Source: Acanthaster planci (lineage: Eukaryota; Echinodermata; Asteroidea; Valvatida; Acanthasteridae). From it: a stretch of DNA of 64,000 nt. The DNA lies in NCBI RefSeq assembly GCF_001949145.1, contig NW_019091367.1, positions 1,764,596-1,828,595 on the forward strand, read 5' to 3'. A model generated the notes under the pieces. That model was given only the letters and a program-made list of their open reading frames with translations, was not told the DNA's origin and searched no databases. Below, in pieces: positions 47,101 through 52,897 of this stretch. The number at the start of each line of letters is the position of its first letter. The first letter of the stretch is position 1. A program made the translations under genes and the position numbers.

Positions 47101-49433
47101 CTCCACACGGCCTTTGACCTCATCTACGCACTGGAGGAGCGCAGCAACATGCTGACTCGGGTCAACAAGGACGTGGTTGGACCAGTCACGGTGCACGACA
47201 GGTGAGCAGTCTGAATCTAAGGGGATAACGCTCCTCCTCGCTTGACTTCAGCCCTTTGTAGTTTGAAAATCCTACCTGTTATGCCACTGATGACACCATT
47301 CACCCAATTCCGTTTTAAGAACAAGACATTTCTTCTAGGAAATGTTTGTTTCTAAACAAGGAATATTCGTCGATAATGAATAGCAAAAACATAATGTACT
47401 CTCATATGTTTGAGATATTATGTTTTAATACAATCAACTTTTTACATACTCCTAAGGGAGTTGAGATGATTTTAAGCGGTGTCGTAGTTGAGACCATCAC
47501 AAGACCAGACACAAGACCATGCACAAGACCATGCACAAGACCATGCACAAGACCAGTCACGAGTAACATTGGGGAACAGTGACAAAGGAATGCTTTTGTT
47601 GCAGTTTATTTGAATAACTTGTGACTTGAATTCAGCCTGGAGGTCTTCTGTTGGTCTTGTATGGTCTTGTGTGGTCTCGACTACAGCACTGAATTTAAGA
47701 AAGTTAATGAGCTTAGTGAGCAGGAAAAATAGTGATATAGTGTCTAATGTTCTTACACTGATGGAGATGTACACTTTATGAATATACATTATGAGCAGTA
47801 GCACTAAGCAACCTTTATAGTGCATGCTGTCTTTGCTGGTAACCTATTTACGCTTAGCAGATAGTTGTACCAGTTGAGTGGAGTTGGATCTGAGAGTTCA
47901 GCAGCAAAACATTTGACGGAATAAAAATAAAGTCTCATTCCTTTTTTTTTCCAAGGGAAGCAGGGTTTATAAATTTTCCAAAGATGGCAGATGGATTTTC
48001 AAGACTCTTTGAAACAAAACATCTAAGAATTTTTAGACTTGCGTTTATAGCTAAATATTTTGGTAGAAACAAATATCAAGGTCCCTGCCCAAAAAGAAAG
48101 TATGGATTGGCGTTAAAGATGTGCTTGAAATTCTTTTGGGTTGTTCTGGTTTGGACCCATAGATTTGGGGGGCGGCAAGCGGGCACTTTCTGTGCCCTCT
48201 CCACGTTGCATCAGCAGATGATCATGGAGAACTGTGTCGACGTCTACCAGGTGGTGAAACTCTATGCCAACAAGAGGCCAGGAATGTTCAGTTCCAAGGT
48301 GAGATCCATCGCTCAGAAGTCGCTGAGTTTTATTTTGGGCACGGTTTCAAGTTTGATTATTTTGTGCTGGTCACTCAGGATAATTTCCTGTGTGACTTGC
48401 TTTCAGCCTTTGGGCTGTTTAATTTTCATATTTTTCTGCTGAATGTTTCCCTTTTGTCAATTAAAATCTTTCTGATCATGCAACTGAGGTTACTTCCAAA
48501 TTTTTTTTAAAAAAGAGAAGTTTTTGAAGAAAGCTTTATTAATTTGAGAAGTTAAGTGGACGACAAACCATACAGTGACTAAAAAGCTTTACCACATGTT
48601 GGCATAGGCTGGATTTGAACCTGGGCCACAGTGGTGAGGCAAATACCCGCAGAGAAATCTGACTCCATTTGTTTTTCTCTGTTCAGGATGAATATCACTT
48701 TCTGTACCGAGCACTCCAAAGTGTGTACACAGCCGAGCAACAGATGAAGAGCCTCAAGGCGCACTCGCTGCACCGCCATGATTCGGAAAAGAACAAAGAT
48801 TGGCACAAGATGCGCTACATGACCGCCGTGCCGGACAGCGGCAACTTGCGGCAGATGTCGGATTCAGCCCGGAACAGCTCCTTGGACAGCGACAACTGGT
48901 ACCGGGCCCGCAGCCAGACACTGGGCAGCACGGGGCCCCAGCGCAGCCAGCGCCCGTCCAAGTTCTGGCACCGCCGGACCAAGTCGGAGAAGCGTAAGAC
49001 CGGCGCGGGTAACGCCAACCTGAGCATTGCCAACGCCAACGCGCTGGGGGTTGCGCCCCCAGGGGAAGATGACCTACCAGGACCGGAGGTCTACGACTTG
49101 GCAGAGACAGTCCGGGATGGCCAGCCTGAGGGCAGCTTGGACTCGGAGAACCATGCAGGCAACGGCACGCCCAGCACCGTGCCGGACACCACAGTCATCC
49201 CGGAGATCCACCTGAACGGTCTGGACCACCTGCAGGGTGACAAGCGCCACGAATCAGTGCACATAGAAGACAGCGAGACCATCGCGCTGATGGGGCGATT
49301 CTCCCCCGACACCTCGCAGGAGAACATGGAGATGCCGGCCGACTTCCGCTTTGCCGGGAGTGGGAATGTCAAGTCACAGAGCCGGGAGTCCCTCGGGACA
49401 CACAGCAACAAGTCAGAAGAAACGCGCATGTGA
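5007..49433 (+). CDS. R5-type receptor protein tyrosine phosphatase (PTPRG/PTPRZ/Ptp99A-like), 19 exons
   Basis: Gene-level entry; exons are listed separately. Joined exons give 1046 residues with every splice phase consistent. Order: candidate signal peptide (1-~38), one FN3 domain (~52-149), Thr/Pro-rich stalk with sequons at N153, N159 and N166, transmembrane helix ~181-206, juxtamembrane segment, PTP D1 (~264-520), PTP D2 (~570-812) and a 235-residue hydrophilic tail. D1 has KNRY (285-288), WPDHGVP with general acid D428, [10 protein letters not shown] (nucleophile C460, R466) and Q508, so it should be an active plasma-membrane phosphotyrosine phosphatase. D2 keeps W713-P714-D715 but has D752 in place of Cys and Q758 in place of Arg, as known for R5-class receptors whose D2 is inactive. 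Vertebrate R5 receptors also carry a carbonic-anhydrase domain; none is seen here. The family call is firm (D1 sequence, D2 Cys-to-Asp); orthology to one vertebrate gene is not claimed. Confidence 0.9.
5158..6363 (+). other. candidate intron 1 of the receptor gene
   Basis: Starts GTAAGT, ends TTTCCAG. Contains one MITE (5379-5633); otherwise no recognisable element. Confidence 0.45.
5379..5633. mobile_element. MITE, 255 bp, long terminal inverted repeats, TA target
   Basis: The first ~55 bp (TGGGTCATTCCATGAGGTTG...) are the near-perfect reverse complement of the last ~55 bp, and both ends abut TA, the target of Tc1/mariner and PIF-type elements. No coding capacity. Confidence 0.85.
6364..6518 (+). 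CDS. receptor phosphatase exon 2: first half of FN3 domain
   Basis: Acceptor TTTCCAG and donor GTGAGT. Encodes residues 51-102, starting with PGPPVNVTV and containing the FN3 landmarks W72 and Y85-Y89 (SYTITY). Two sequons (N57-V-T, N95-V-T) suggest surface exposure. Splitting FN3 into two exons at this point is common in receptor PTP genes. Confidence 0.9.
7668..7747. mobile_element. minimal foldback fragment with family-like ends
   Basis: GTTGTAGGTCTCGAGACC and GGTCTCAACTACAACAC resemble the termini of the 12-bp-arm foldback family but lack its core. Confidence 0.45.
9908..9945. repeat. palindromic GTAC-rich cluster
   Basis: Overlapping palindromes GTACGTAC, TACATGTA and TACCGGTA in one run; the inner GGTACATGTACC is itself palindromic. 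Confidence 0.75.
12029..12069. repeat. TACATGTACATG cluster
   Basis: Three ACATGTAC blocks within 45 bp, an example of the dispersed palindrome that recurs through the introns. Confidence 0.75.
14100..14219 (-). pseudogene. piggyBac-type transposase N-terminal remnant (39 codons)
   Basis: Minus-strand frame [21 protein letters not shown], then acidic residues, ending at TAG. The LTLQEVLQE helix plus Asp/Ser-rich run resembles the acidic N-terminus of piggyBac-derived transposases. About 290 bp upstream on the same strand a TTAA-flanked end (CCCTTTCGTCCC) fits a piggyBac terminus. No DDD catalytic region is visible, so this is a truncated or non-autonomous copy. The assignment rests on composition and position. 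Confidence 0.45.
14503..14516 (-). mobile_element. putative piggyBac-type terminus with TTAA
   Basis: On the minus strand TTAA (14513-14516) is followed by CCCTTTCGTC, starting with the CCC typical of piggyBac ends. The partner end was not found. Confidence 0.4.
15451..15595 (+). CDS. receptor phosphatase exon 3: second half of FN3 domain
   Basis: Acceptor CTCCCAG, donor GTAGGA. Residues 103-150 carry the FN3 signature [13 protein letters not shown] (L113, G116, Y119). An 8.9-kb intron separates it from exon 2, but phase 0 and domain continuity make the join secure. Confidence 0.92.
15596..17884 (+). other. intron 3 of the receptor
   Basis: Contains a degenerate LINE reverse transcriptase fragment on the minus strand (16430-16650); the remainder shows nothing recognisable. 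Confidence 0.65.
16430..16650 (-). pseudogene. LINE reverse transcriptase fragment, frameshifted
   Basis: On the minus strand one frame reads [12 protein letters not shown] and, after a frameshift, another reads [18 protein letters not shown] and DDTVIV. This is the G-x-P-Q-G / L-Y-x-N-D / D-D-T order of non-LTR retrotransposon RT palm motifs. Stops and shifts make it a dead copy. The clade is not assigned. Confidence 0.75.
17885..18053 (+). CDS. receptor phosphatase exon 4: stalk and transmembrane helix
   Basis: Residues 151-206. A short Thr/Pro/Asn stalk with three N-glycosylation sequons is followed by a single hydrophobic segment (about 181-206, [20 protein letters not shown] core) and a basic stop-transfer that begins in the next exon (RARRK). 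The stalk is far shorter than the long spacer of vertebrate PTPRZ1. Confidence 0.93.
18091..18145. repeat. 55-nt perfect hairpin, TTAACCCT family copy A
   Basis: 22-nt arms (AACCCTAACCCTCCTCAATC...) pair perfectly around the loop CCAACAGGTGA. A diverged second copy with the same loop lies at 52839-52897. Confidence 0.85.
23081..23220. repeat. TACATGTA palindrome cluster
   Basis: At least five ATGTACAT-type blocks in 140 bp. Confidence 0.7.
23552..23622 (+). CDS. receptor phosphatase exon 5: juxtamembrane stop-transfer
   Basis: Acceptor TTTGCAG, donor GTGAGT. The split Arg codon opens [12 protein letters not shown], the basic cytoplasmic flank of the membrane helix, followed by a Pro-containing linker (residues 207-230). 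Confidence 0.88.
23623..24266 (+). other. intron 5 of the receptor, mostly degenerate repeat
   Basis: Almost the whole intron is the CTGACT/CTGGCT array described separately. Confidence 0.7.
23700..24170. repeat. degenerate CTGACT/CTGGCT array
   Basis: About 470 bp of diverged short units (CTGACTGACTAG, GGCTGGCT, TTAGCTGACT) with no single fixed period; looks like an old tetranucleotide-type satellite that has decayed. Confidence 0.7.
24267..24364 (+). CDS. receptor phosphatase exon 6: juxtamembrane, upstream of D1
   Basis: Acceptor TTGCAG; donor is the weaker GTATTT. Residues 231-263 contain [14 protein letters not shown], a pattern resembling the pre-D1 segment of R5 receptors (Pro-rich, then a phase-0 junction into D1). 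Confidence 0.88.
24640..24839 (-). mobile_element. tRNA-derived SINE
   Basis: On the minus strand it begins GGGGGCATGTGGCACAGTG. Pol III A box TGGCACAGTGATTAAGG lies at 24814-24830 and a B-box-like GGTTACGATCC at 24776-24786, at tRNA spacing. A ~130-bp non-tRNA tail follows. The tRNA-like part does not fold as an intact tRNA, so it is a SINE rather than a gene. Confidence 0.75.
24907..25061. mobile_element. foldback element, 12-bp-arm family, copy 1
   Basis: Left arm of CATCACAAG units, core AGTAACAGGGTGAACAGTGA, right arm of CTTGTGATGG-type units; same order as the copies at 30725, 47479 and 60397. Confidence 0.6.
25151..25241 (+). CDS. receptor phosphatase exon 7: start of PTP D1
   Basis: Residues 264-293 begin [14 protein letters not shown] and include KNRYTNIVA, the phosphotyrosine-recognition loop of classical PTPs (KNRY at 285-288). 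Donor GTGAGT in phase 1. Confidence 0.96.
25242..25772 (+). other. intron 7 of the receptor
   Basis: 531 bp, AT-rich, nothing recognised. Confidence 0.7.
25773..25849 (+). CDS. receptor phosphatase exon 8: D1, [10 protein letters not shown]
   Basis: Completes the split Tyr codon, then YDHTRVKL and [10 protein letters not shown], the invariant D-Y-I-N-A motif of classical PTP domains (residues 294-319). Acceptor TTTTTCAG, donor GTAAGT. Confidence 0.96.
25850..28102 (+). other. intron 8 of the receptor
   Basis: Holds a MITE (27195-27454) related to one at 30010; otherwise AT-rich sequence with no exon. Confidence 0.65.
27195..27454. mobile_element. MITE copy 1 (TGGGTNNTT...family)
   Basis: Interior (ATTAATGCAAATTACCTGCC and flanks) is nearly identical over about 150 bp to the element at 30010-30259. 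Ends are more diverged and the right end appears extended. Confidence 0.7.
28103..28237 (+). CDS. receptor phosphatase exon 9: D1, AQGPL...DFWRMVWE
   Basis: 45 codons (residues 320-364), phase 0 at both ends. Contains [22 protein letters not shown] and the [12 protein letters not shown] core, all hallmarks of classical PTPs; spacing matches PTPRG-like D1. Confidence 0.97.
28605..29190. mobile_element. piggyBac-type MITE with TTAA target sites
   Basis: TTAA at both ends (28601-28604, 29191-29194) flanks inverted termini CCGCTTCCTGCCGGGCGA and its imperfect reverse complement TCACCCGGCAGCAAGTGG. TTAA duplication is the piggyBac hallmark. No ORF. Confidence 0.75.
30010..30259. mobile_element. 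MITE copy 2, ~45-bp terminal inverted repeats
   Basis: TGGGTAGTTCCAGAAATTAG at the left and its reverse complement (CTAATTCCTGGAATTACCCA) at the right. The interior matches the 27195 copy. Confidence 0.8.
30725..30895. mobile_element. foldback element, 12-bp-arm family, copy 2
   Basis: Left arm CCACAAGACCAGACACAA, core GGGTGAACAGTGACCAAGG then GAATTCAGACTAGAGGTCTT, right arm of TTGTGGGATC-type units. Confidence 0.6.
31030..31164 (+). CDS. receptor phosphatase exon 10: D1, KCDRYWP
   Basis: 45 codons (365-409), starting [11 protein letters not shown], the conserved K-C-x-x-Y-W-P element, and ending in a basic KHKHRK segment before the 9.6-kb intron. Donor GTAACG is non-consensus but phase fits. 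Confidence 0.96.
33743..33989. mobile_element. MITE, 247 bp, ~32-bp terminal inverted repeats
   Basis: Left CTGGGGCCAATTTCATAGAG... is the exact reverse complement of the right end; inner subterminal TGCTTAAGC motifs recur in both halves. No ORF. Confidence 0.85.
34524..34697. repeat. near-perfect foldback with nested duplication
   Basis: The left arm 34524-34590 is the exact complement of sequence in the right arm, with centre at about 34591-34594. In the right arm a segment (ATTGAATCAAACATGGCTTT...) is present twice (34610-34636 and 34645-34671), so either copy can pair with the left arm. Near-zero divergence implies a recent origin. Confidence 0.85.
34845..35090 (+). mobile_element. SINE-like sequence with B box
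   Basis: GATTCGAGTCC (34896-34906) resembles a Pol III B box, followed by CATCCAGGCAAACATGTGG, which is similar to the 48592-48650 fragment in opposite orientation. Ends uncertain. Confidence 0.5.
35198..35545. mobile_element. foldback element copy 3, inverted orientation, expanded arm
   Basis: Same family as copies at 24907, 30725, 47479 and 60397, but with the core reversed (GCTATTCAGATGAGCTGTGA) and its right arm expanded into a 12-bp array. Confidence 0.75.
35358..35513. repeat. 12-bp minisatellite (GCGACCAGACTT)13 with 48-bp higher order
   Basis: Thirteen units of G(C/T)GACCAGACTT. From 35393 the variants run gcg-gcg-gcg-gtg repeatedly, a 48-bp higher-order unit. Because 12 is divisible by 3 it is open in several frames, but the predicted CDQT repeats are an artefact. 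Confidence 0.92.
35901..37531. mobile_element. 1.6-kb element with >100-bp terminal inverted repeats
   Basis: Sequence at 35905-36015 (TCACTAC, GCAAATTTCCC, GATCACCCGTGGTGCACCCT) recurs as the reverse complement at 37412-37527 with about 85-90% identity by eye. The interior is GC-richer than the flanks and has a broken minus-strand frame (about 36200-36976 with several stops) of unknown identity. Likely a non-autonomous or decayed DNA transposon. Confidence 0.75.
39912..40271. mobile_element. MITE, 360 bp, ~85-bp terminal inverted repeats
   Basis: Left AAAGAGCACCTCTGAAGAAA... and CTGTTCAAATAAATATGGAA pair with the right CATATTTATTTGAACAG and CAGAGGTGCTCTTT. No ORF. Confidence 0.8.
40748..40902 (+). 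CDS. receptor phosphatase exon 11: D1 WPD loop and catalytic Cys
   Basis: Residues 410-460 plus two bases of Ser461. Contains [10 protein letters not shown] (general acid D428) and ends MVVHC, placing nucleophile C460 at the very end of the exon. The signature loop is split by an intron directly after Cys. Confidence 0.97.
41416..41551 (+). CDS. receptor phosphatase exon 12: D1 P-loop
   Basis: Completes [17 protein letters not shown] (R466 binds phosphate), then [15 protein letters not shown]. This segment is closest to PTPRG/PTPRZ D1 and supports the R5 assignment. Donor GTAAGG, phase 0. Confidence 0.97.
42034..42180 (+). CDS. receptor phosphatase exon 13: end of D1 and D1-D2 linker
   Basis: [13 protein letters not shown] (Q508 is the Q-loop glutamine) closes D1; the rest, through LLDEHFK (555), is the linker toward D2. 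49 codons, phase 0, donor GTGGGT. Confidence 0.95.
42815..42982 (+). CDS. receptor phosphatase exon 14: start of PTP D2
   Basis: 56 codons (556-611). [17 protein letters not shown] parallels the K-N-R region of other D2 domains, and [10 protein letters not shown] is the D2 copy of the D-Y-I-N-A motif. Acceptor GCCGCAG, donor GTAACG. Confidence 0.95.
43029..43084. repeat. poly-G/poly-C low-complexity tract
   Basis: Runs of 9-13 G or C separated by CACTTTTTGACT; a similar CCCCACTTT motif follows at about 43165. Confidence 0.8.
43621..43676. repeat. 28-bp tandem duplication
   Basis: ACCATGTGGATAAATCACTT begins at 43621 and again at 43649. Confidence 0.85.
43670..43785. repeat. foldback containing histone-type stem-loops
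   Basis: CTTTTTGGAAGAGGTA and its complement TACCTCTTCCAAAAAG bound the element. The inner GGTTCTGAAAAGAACC (43690-43705) and GTTCTTTTTCAGAGAACC (43740-43757) form nested hairpins. Confidence 0.7.
43690..43705 (-). promoter_or_regulatory. histone-mRNA-type 3' stem-loop (antisense), copy 1
   Basis: On the minus strand GGTTCT-TTTC-AGAACC: six-bp stem and four-nt TTTC loop, the consensus recognised by stem-loop binding protein. No histone ORF is present. Confidence 0.5.
44259..44426 (+). repeat. 56-bp unit triplicated across a splice acceptor
   Basis: Three identical copies start at 44259, 44315 and 44371. Each contains the branch/pyrimidine region, the acceptor AG and the first 20 nt of exon 15. 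Acceptors are therefore at 44294, 44350 and 44406. Only the last gives an open exon; each earlier one would enter TGA after ten codons ([10 protein letters not shown]-stop). Confidence 0.95.
44407..44532 (+). CDS. receptor phosphatase exon 15: D2, behind a triplicated splice acceptor
   Basis: 42 codons (612-653): [15 protein letters not shown], then TEFWRMLWE and [10 protein letters not shown], the D2 equivalent of exon 9. The true acceptor is the last of three identical acceptors generated by a 56-bp tandem repeat; only this one leads to an open exon (see repeat entry). Confidence 0.95.
44828..44863 (-). promoter_or_regulatory. histone-type 3' end signal (antisense), stem-loop plus downstream element
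   Basis: Minus strand: stem-loop GGTTCT-TTTC-AGAGCC (44848-44863), then ACACACAC, then CAAGAGAGA (44828-44836), one base from the sea-urchin downstream element CAAGAAAGA and about 11 nt away. No histone coding sequence lies upstream on that strand. Confidence 0.5.
44952..44982 (+). ncRNA. hammerhead-ribozyme-like core (degenerate candidate)
   Basis: CTGACGA matches the CUGANGA core; a stem II candidate (GATAG/CTGTC, loop AGCATA) and GAAAC follow at proper spacing. Stems I and III could not be closed from nearby sequence, so activity is doubtful. Penelope-like elements are known to carry hammerheads. Confidence 0.35.
45970..46104 (+). CDS. receptor phosphatase exon 16: D2
   Basis: 45 codons (654-698): DDSPIYWP (the D2 Y-W-P element), [12 protein letters not shown] and [11 protein letters not shown]. 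Same length as D1 exon 10, reflecting the internal duplication of PTP domains. Acceptor CCCGCAG, donor GTACAC. Confidence 0.95.
46105..47037 (+). other. intron 16 of the receptor
   Basis: Nothing recognised until the foldback at its 3' end (46844-47009). Confidence 0.65.
46844..47009. mobile_element. foldback/MITE, 166 bp, ~70-bp arms, next to exon 17
   Basis: The left arm (ATAGTGCGCC, GAGTTTGCAA, TTTGTCGACCC) pairs with the right arm (GGGTCGACAAA, TTGCAAACTC, GGCGCACTAT). It ends 28 bp before the exon 17 coding sequence, leaving only the polypyrimidine tract between. Confidence 0.85.
47038..47201 (+). CDS. receptor phosphatase exon 17: D2 with degenerate active site (VHD)
   Basis: Residues 699-752. 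[12 protein letters not shown] retains Trp-Pro-Asp but not the HGVP that follows in active PTPs; the exon ends GPVTVHD, so D752 sits where D1 has catalytic Cys. The sequence is clean at this position (gac codon). An inverted-repeat element ends 28 bp before the exon. Confidence 0.95.
47202..48162 (+). other. intron 17 of the receptor
   Basis: Contains foldback copy 4 (47479-47691); remainder AT-rich. Confidence 0.65.
47479..47691. mobile_element. foldback element copy 4, 12-bp arms
   Basis: Terminal GTCGTAGTTGAGACCA and TGGTCTCGACTACAGC are inverted repeats. The left arm has about four ACAAGACCATGC units; the core is GAGTAACATTGGGGAACAGT; the right arm has TGGTCTTGTA/GTGGTC units. Confidence 0.8.
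48163..48298 (+). CDS. receptor phosphatase exon 18: D2 pseudo-P-loop
   Basis: Residues 753-798. [16 protein letters not shown] follows VHD, so the position of P-loop Arg is Gln (758). [11 protein letters not shown] and RPGMFSS match the C-terminal helices of R5-class D2. Acceptor CCCATAG, donor GTGAGA. Confidence 0.95.
48299..48686 (+). other. intron 18 of the receptor
   Basis: Short intron; its 3' part is a SINE fragment. Confidence 0.65.
48592..48650 (-). mobile_element. SINE fragment with exact B box
   Basis: Minus strand GGTTCAAATCC (48611-48621) matches the Pol III B-box consensus GGTTCRANYCC, in GTGGCCCAGGTTCAAATCC; it lies 65 bp from the last coding exon of the receptor. Confidence 0.6.
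48687..49433 (+). CDS. receptor phosphatase exon 19: end of D2 and long C-terminal tail
   Basis: Encodes 248 residues (799-1046) and stop [16 protein letters not shown] is the final D2 helix. The remaining ~235 residues form a polar, Ser/Asn/Gly-rich tail with a basic patch ([12 protein letters not shown]), acidic stretches and no recognisable domain. It looks disordered. The tail is much longer than I would expect in vertebrate PTPRG. Codon use is strongly GC-rich throughout, which supports its being coding. Confidence 0.95.
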   Translation, partial: DEYHFLYRALQSVYTAEQQMKSLKAHSLHRHDSEKNKDWHKMRYMTAVPDSGNLRQMSDSARNSSLDSDNWYRARSQTLGSTGPQRSQRPSKFWHRRTKSEKRKTGAGNANLSIANANALGVAPPGEDDLPGPEVYDLAETVRDGQPEGSLDSENHAGNGTPSTVPDTTVIPEIHLNGLDHLQGDKRHESVHIEDSETIALMGRFSPDTSQENMEMPADFRFAGSGNVKSQSRESLGTHSNKSEETRM

Positions 49434-50342
49434 CTGATCAGGTGAACCCTCCTCACCTGACCATATGCTACTCTCCACCTTGGGCAAGTTCACGAACTGT
49501 AGTTTAACCACCATTGCTTTTTAACAATGCCCACGTGTAGTTACATTTGAATGTCCCTTTTCACACTTTTTTGTAAAATCTCATTATTACTTACAGTTTG
49601 CTGTTACAGCTCTTGAGGCATTTATGGTCACTGACATCTGGTACAATCATATTCATGTGAATGGTTCCCTCCGTGCTGAGAAATTATATTTGGGTATTGA
49701 TAACCAGCAGTGCAACTATTACCTTGAGCCTTGCACCATTTGGTATACTAGATGGTCCAAACCATCAATCATTCAAGCAGTGTTGGTCAAACTATAGTTA
49801 AATACAGTCGTTGCACAAACTTGCCCATTAGAGTAGCAATCTCTTCTGGTTGTTAGAGTTAATATCAAGGATGATTCCATAAAATTTTAGTTTTGTTACG
49901 GACAGATTTTGTACAGTTTCTTCCAGGAGTCCTGTGTGTTCAGAATCAACACTCCTTTTTGGCCAAGACGTCGATCCCTGACTCATGTGAATATCGAAAA
50001 ATTTGACTTAAACTACTGCAAATTCGACTGGATGACTGTCCTCATCCTTATACATGAGGACAGGGTTTGCATTGGCTTCACAACTTCCTAGATATCATTG
50101 GTTGGTAAATAACCATGCTCTGAAATACACATAGACACAGAAGGTCATACGTGTGTCTGTGCGTGAAGTAAATATTTGAAGTTTGAAGTTTCAGACATGG
50201 GGAAGAGAAGTTGACATAATTGCTGACCCTTTATCTGAGAAGCAGCAATTATCAAACTCATGTAAATCAGCCACCAACATTCAAATAAGTCAACTGTTAC
50301 TCATGCCAATATATTTGTATATCTGAAGTGCCCTCAACAACT

Positions 50343-50348
50343 CAATAA
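50343..50348 (+). terminator. AATAAA, candidate proximal poly(A) signal of the receptor
   Basis: First canonical hexamer after the stop codon (about 0.9 kb into the 3' UTR), within ACTCAATAAAAATGG. Confidence 0.35.
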
Positions 50349-52838
50349 AAATGGCTACCATTCCCCTACATTTTGAACTTTTCCACACATGGACAATATT
50401 GTAAATAGTGCATATAGGGCAACAAATCTTGGCCACATACCGAATTTCAAAAACAACTGTAGAAATTGAGTGGTATTGAGCCTATCATTCCAGCTGTATG
50501 TTGTCAAGGAGCAGTGATTTTCCTCTTTTTGTTCTATCATTAATAGATTTGGCCTCAATGCAAAAGCAGTGCCACTGTGATTGGCTGCATGCATCTGTAG
50601 AGAGTTGGATTCATCACAAGTTGTGTTTGCATATAAAGTTCCCTGGAAGTGTTTTTGGGGATACCTCTTACCGCCAAAGTGATTGATGCAAACTGCTAGT
50701 TTCCAGAGGGGTGGATGATATTTCAGTTTTTAGCAACCCCCCCAAAAGTCTTTGAACAGGGTTTAGTTTTGTACCTGCAGTTCATTTTGTATTTTGTTTC
50801 CACCTTTTTTAACATCAGCGCTACGAATCGGCAACTTTGCGGCTGATGTAAATATACCTTGTGAGATTAGACTGGCAAGTGATGATGAAACTTTTTTTGG
50901 TTCTGAATTTCATTAAAGATACCTCTTTGGTTTTTTCTGAAGAAAGTAATTTGCCAAATGATTTTTGATGACTTATTCTTTTTTGTAGCTGCTAATGCCT
51001 TTTTTTCAACAATTTCTTTTATATTCGGGGAAAATCGTTATTTTTAAAAGCATTTTTCAAATCGAGTTTTGAAAACGTGTGAGAAAACCAGTTAAATACG
51101 GTCATGTTGTATAAACTCCTACCAAGGAAGTCTAAATACGTATATACAGAGGTTAATAAAACCTATGGTGGCCTACAAAGGCCACTAAATTTCTTTGGAT
51201 GGATCATCTGCCAATCGCTGTATAGTTTTCTTGAATACTGGAAAGTGCAGATTGATTAACCTTAGCCAAAGAGAAATTGTAACTGGATCCCACAACATTA
51301 GTCTTTAGGCCATTATCCAGTAGAGTTGTTTTGGTTCACATTGGACCCTTGTTTTGATGTAACAGCAAGCTTGGCCTCAATGTGAAAGTGGACATTGCGT
51401 GGGTGAACACTACTGAGGGTTCCCACTGGTTTACGTTGTTTTCGTTCCTTCTAAAGGCCTTCGACTCAAAAGGGTGGGTTATGAACGGGTTAATTTGCCT
51501 TGAAACAAGTGTGAAAAATGATGTAGCTAGAATATTTACTACCCCCCCGCCCCCACCCAGTGTGCATCCTGTTTGTAATTAGTGGTTTCAGGCTCTTGCA
51601 TAATGTTGCCATATCGTTCATGTCACCTGTACCCAATTTAGAATGCATCTCAACCATTTTATGTGCTGGTACAAAGTAACAAAACAGAAGTCGTCAAGTG
51701 AGAGACCGAAAATGAGTCATGTGTTGCCGGGTTGACATTACATTTCAGGCTGCAGTACCTTCCTAGTGTATTTCAGCAAAATTGATAATTAGAGAGAAGG
51801 GTGCTTGTTTTTAGAAATTGGTCTGTAGTGGATTTTTTTTTGGGGGGGGGTATAACTGACTTTCCAGAGCAAGATCTAGAAAGCCTGATTTCTTGGAGAA
51901 ACTTTGGCCCACTTGAGCCCATTTCTTCATTCTTCAAGGAGGCTTCCCTAGCTTTGAAAAAAATGCAGAAGCTTCATATCATAAGAACTTTCCAGGATAA
52001 GTTTCCTGACACCTGAAACACCAACATTTGAAGTGAAAGCCTTTTTTTTGGGGGGGATAGGTTTGCTTTGGTGACATCTTACTCATTTTCACCGACATAG
52101 TACCCTATTTCTCTATTGCAGAATGCATGTGATATGGCAGTAATGTTTAGAGTGAACCTGCATTACTCCCTGGCTGAGTTTCTTAAACTGCTCCATCTTC
52201 TGCCAATGTTTCTCAGCAGACATTTGACAAAGAACCAGTTACAACTTCCAAACATGCACATTGCACTGAGGATGTCCGTGCACTGACTGGATAGCGCATC
52301 GACACCAAGGACTGCTATCCATCTTTGGAGGCCCAAAGTTAAACTATTTACTCAGTAGCAAAAGCTGGCTGCTGAAATGGTTTGCATATTGCTTCACAAT
52401 AGTTCACTATTGATTAATTTTTGCTTGGAAGATCAAATTGCTCAGTGAAAGTTTTCTGTGAAATTGCGTTCCAACCTGAGGGTGATTGCTACAGTCCGAG
52501 AAACTGTGACATTCAAGAAATTGCTTAAACTTGGGGGTTTTGTACGAAATCCTGTGAAAGTGTGTGCTTGCCAGCATTGACATCAAACATAAAGATGGCA
52601 GAAATTTTTAACAGCAGGACCTGTTATGTACTTTTTTGGCTTTATGGGTCATTTGTAAATAGCGATCTGAAAATACTAACGTTAATGCCCCAGAGCAACC
52701 CTTCTGGTCAGTTTTGTTTTTTTTCCAAATTTGTTTCAAATGAATTTGTCTACTTAATTTTTTTTATAAAGGGCATTTTTTTTCTCTGTCATATGTTGAA
52801 ACAGTATACCAACATTATAAATGATGCTATGACAATGT

Positions 52839-52897
52839 TTAACCCTAGCAGTCCTCAGTCCTCCAACAGGTGAAGGATTGAGGACTGTTAGGGTTAA
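52839..52897. repeat. 59-nt hairpin, TTAACCCT family copy B
   Basis: TTAACCCTAGCAGTCCTCAG... pairs with CTGTTAGGGTTAA around the same loop CCAACAGGTGA as copy A (18091). Stem differences from copy A are compensated. Confidence 0.85.
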
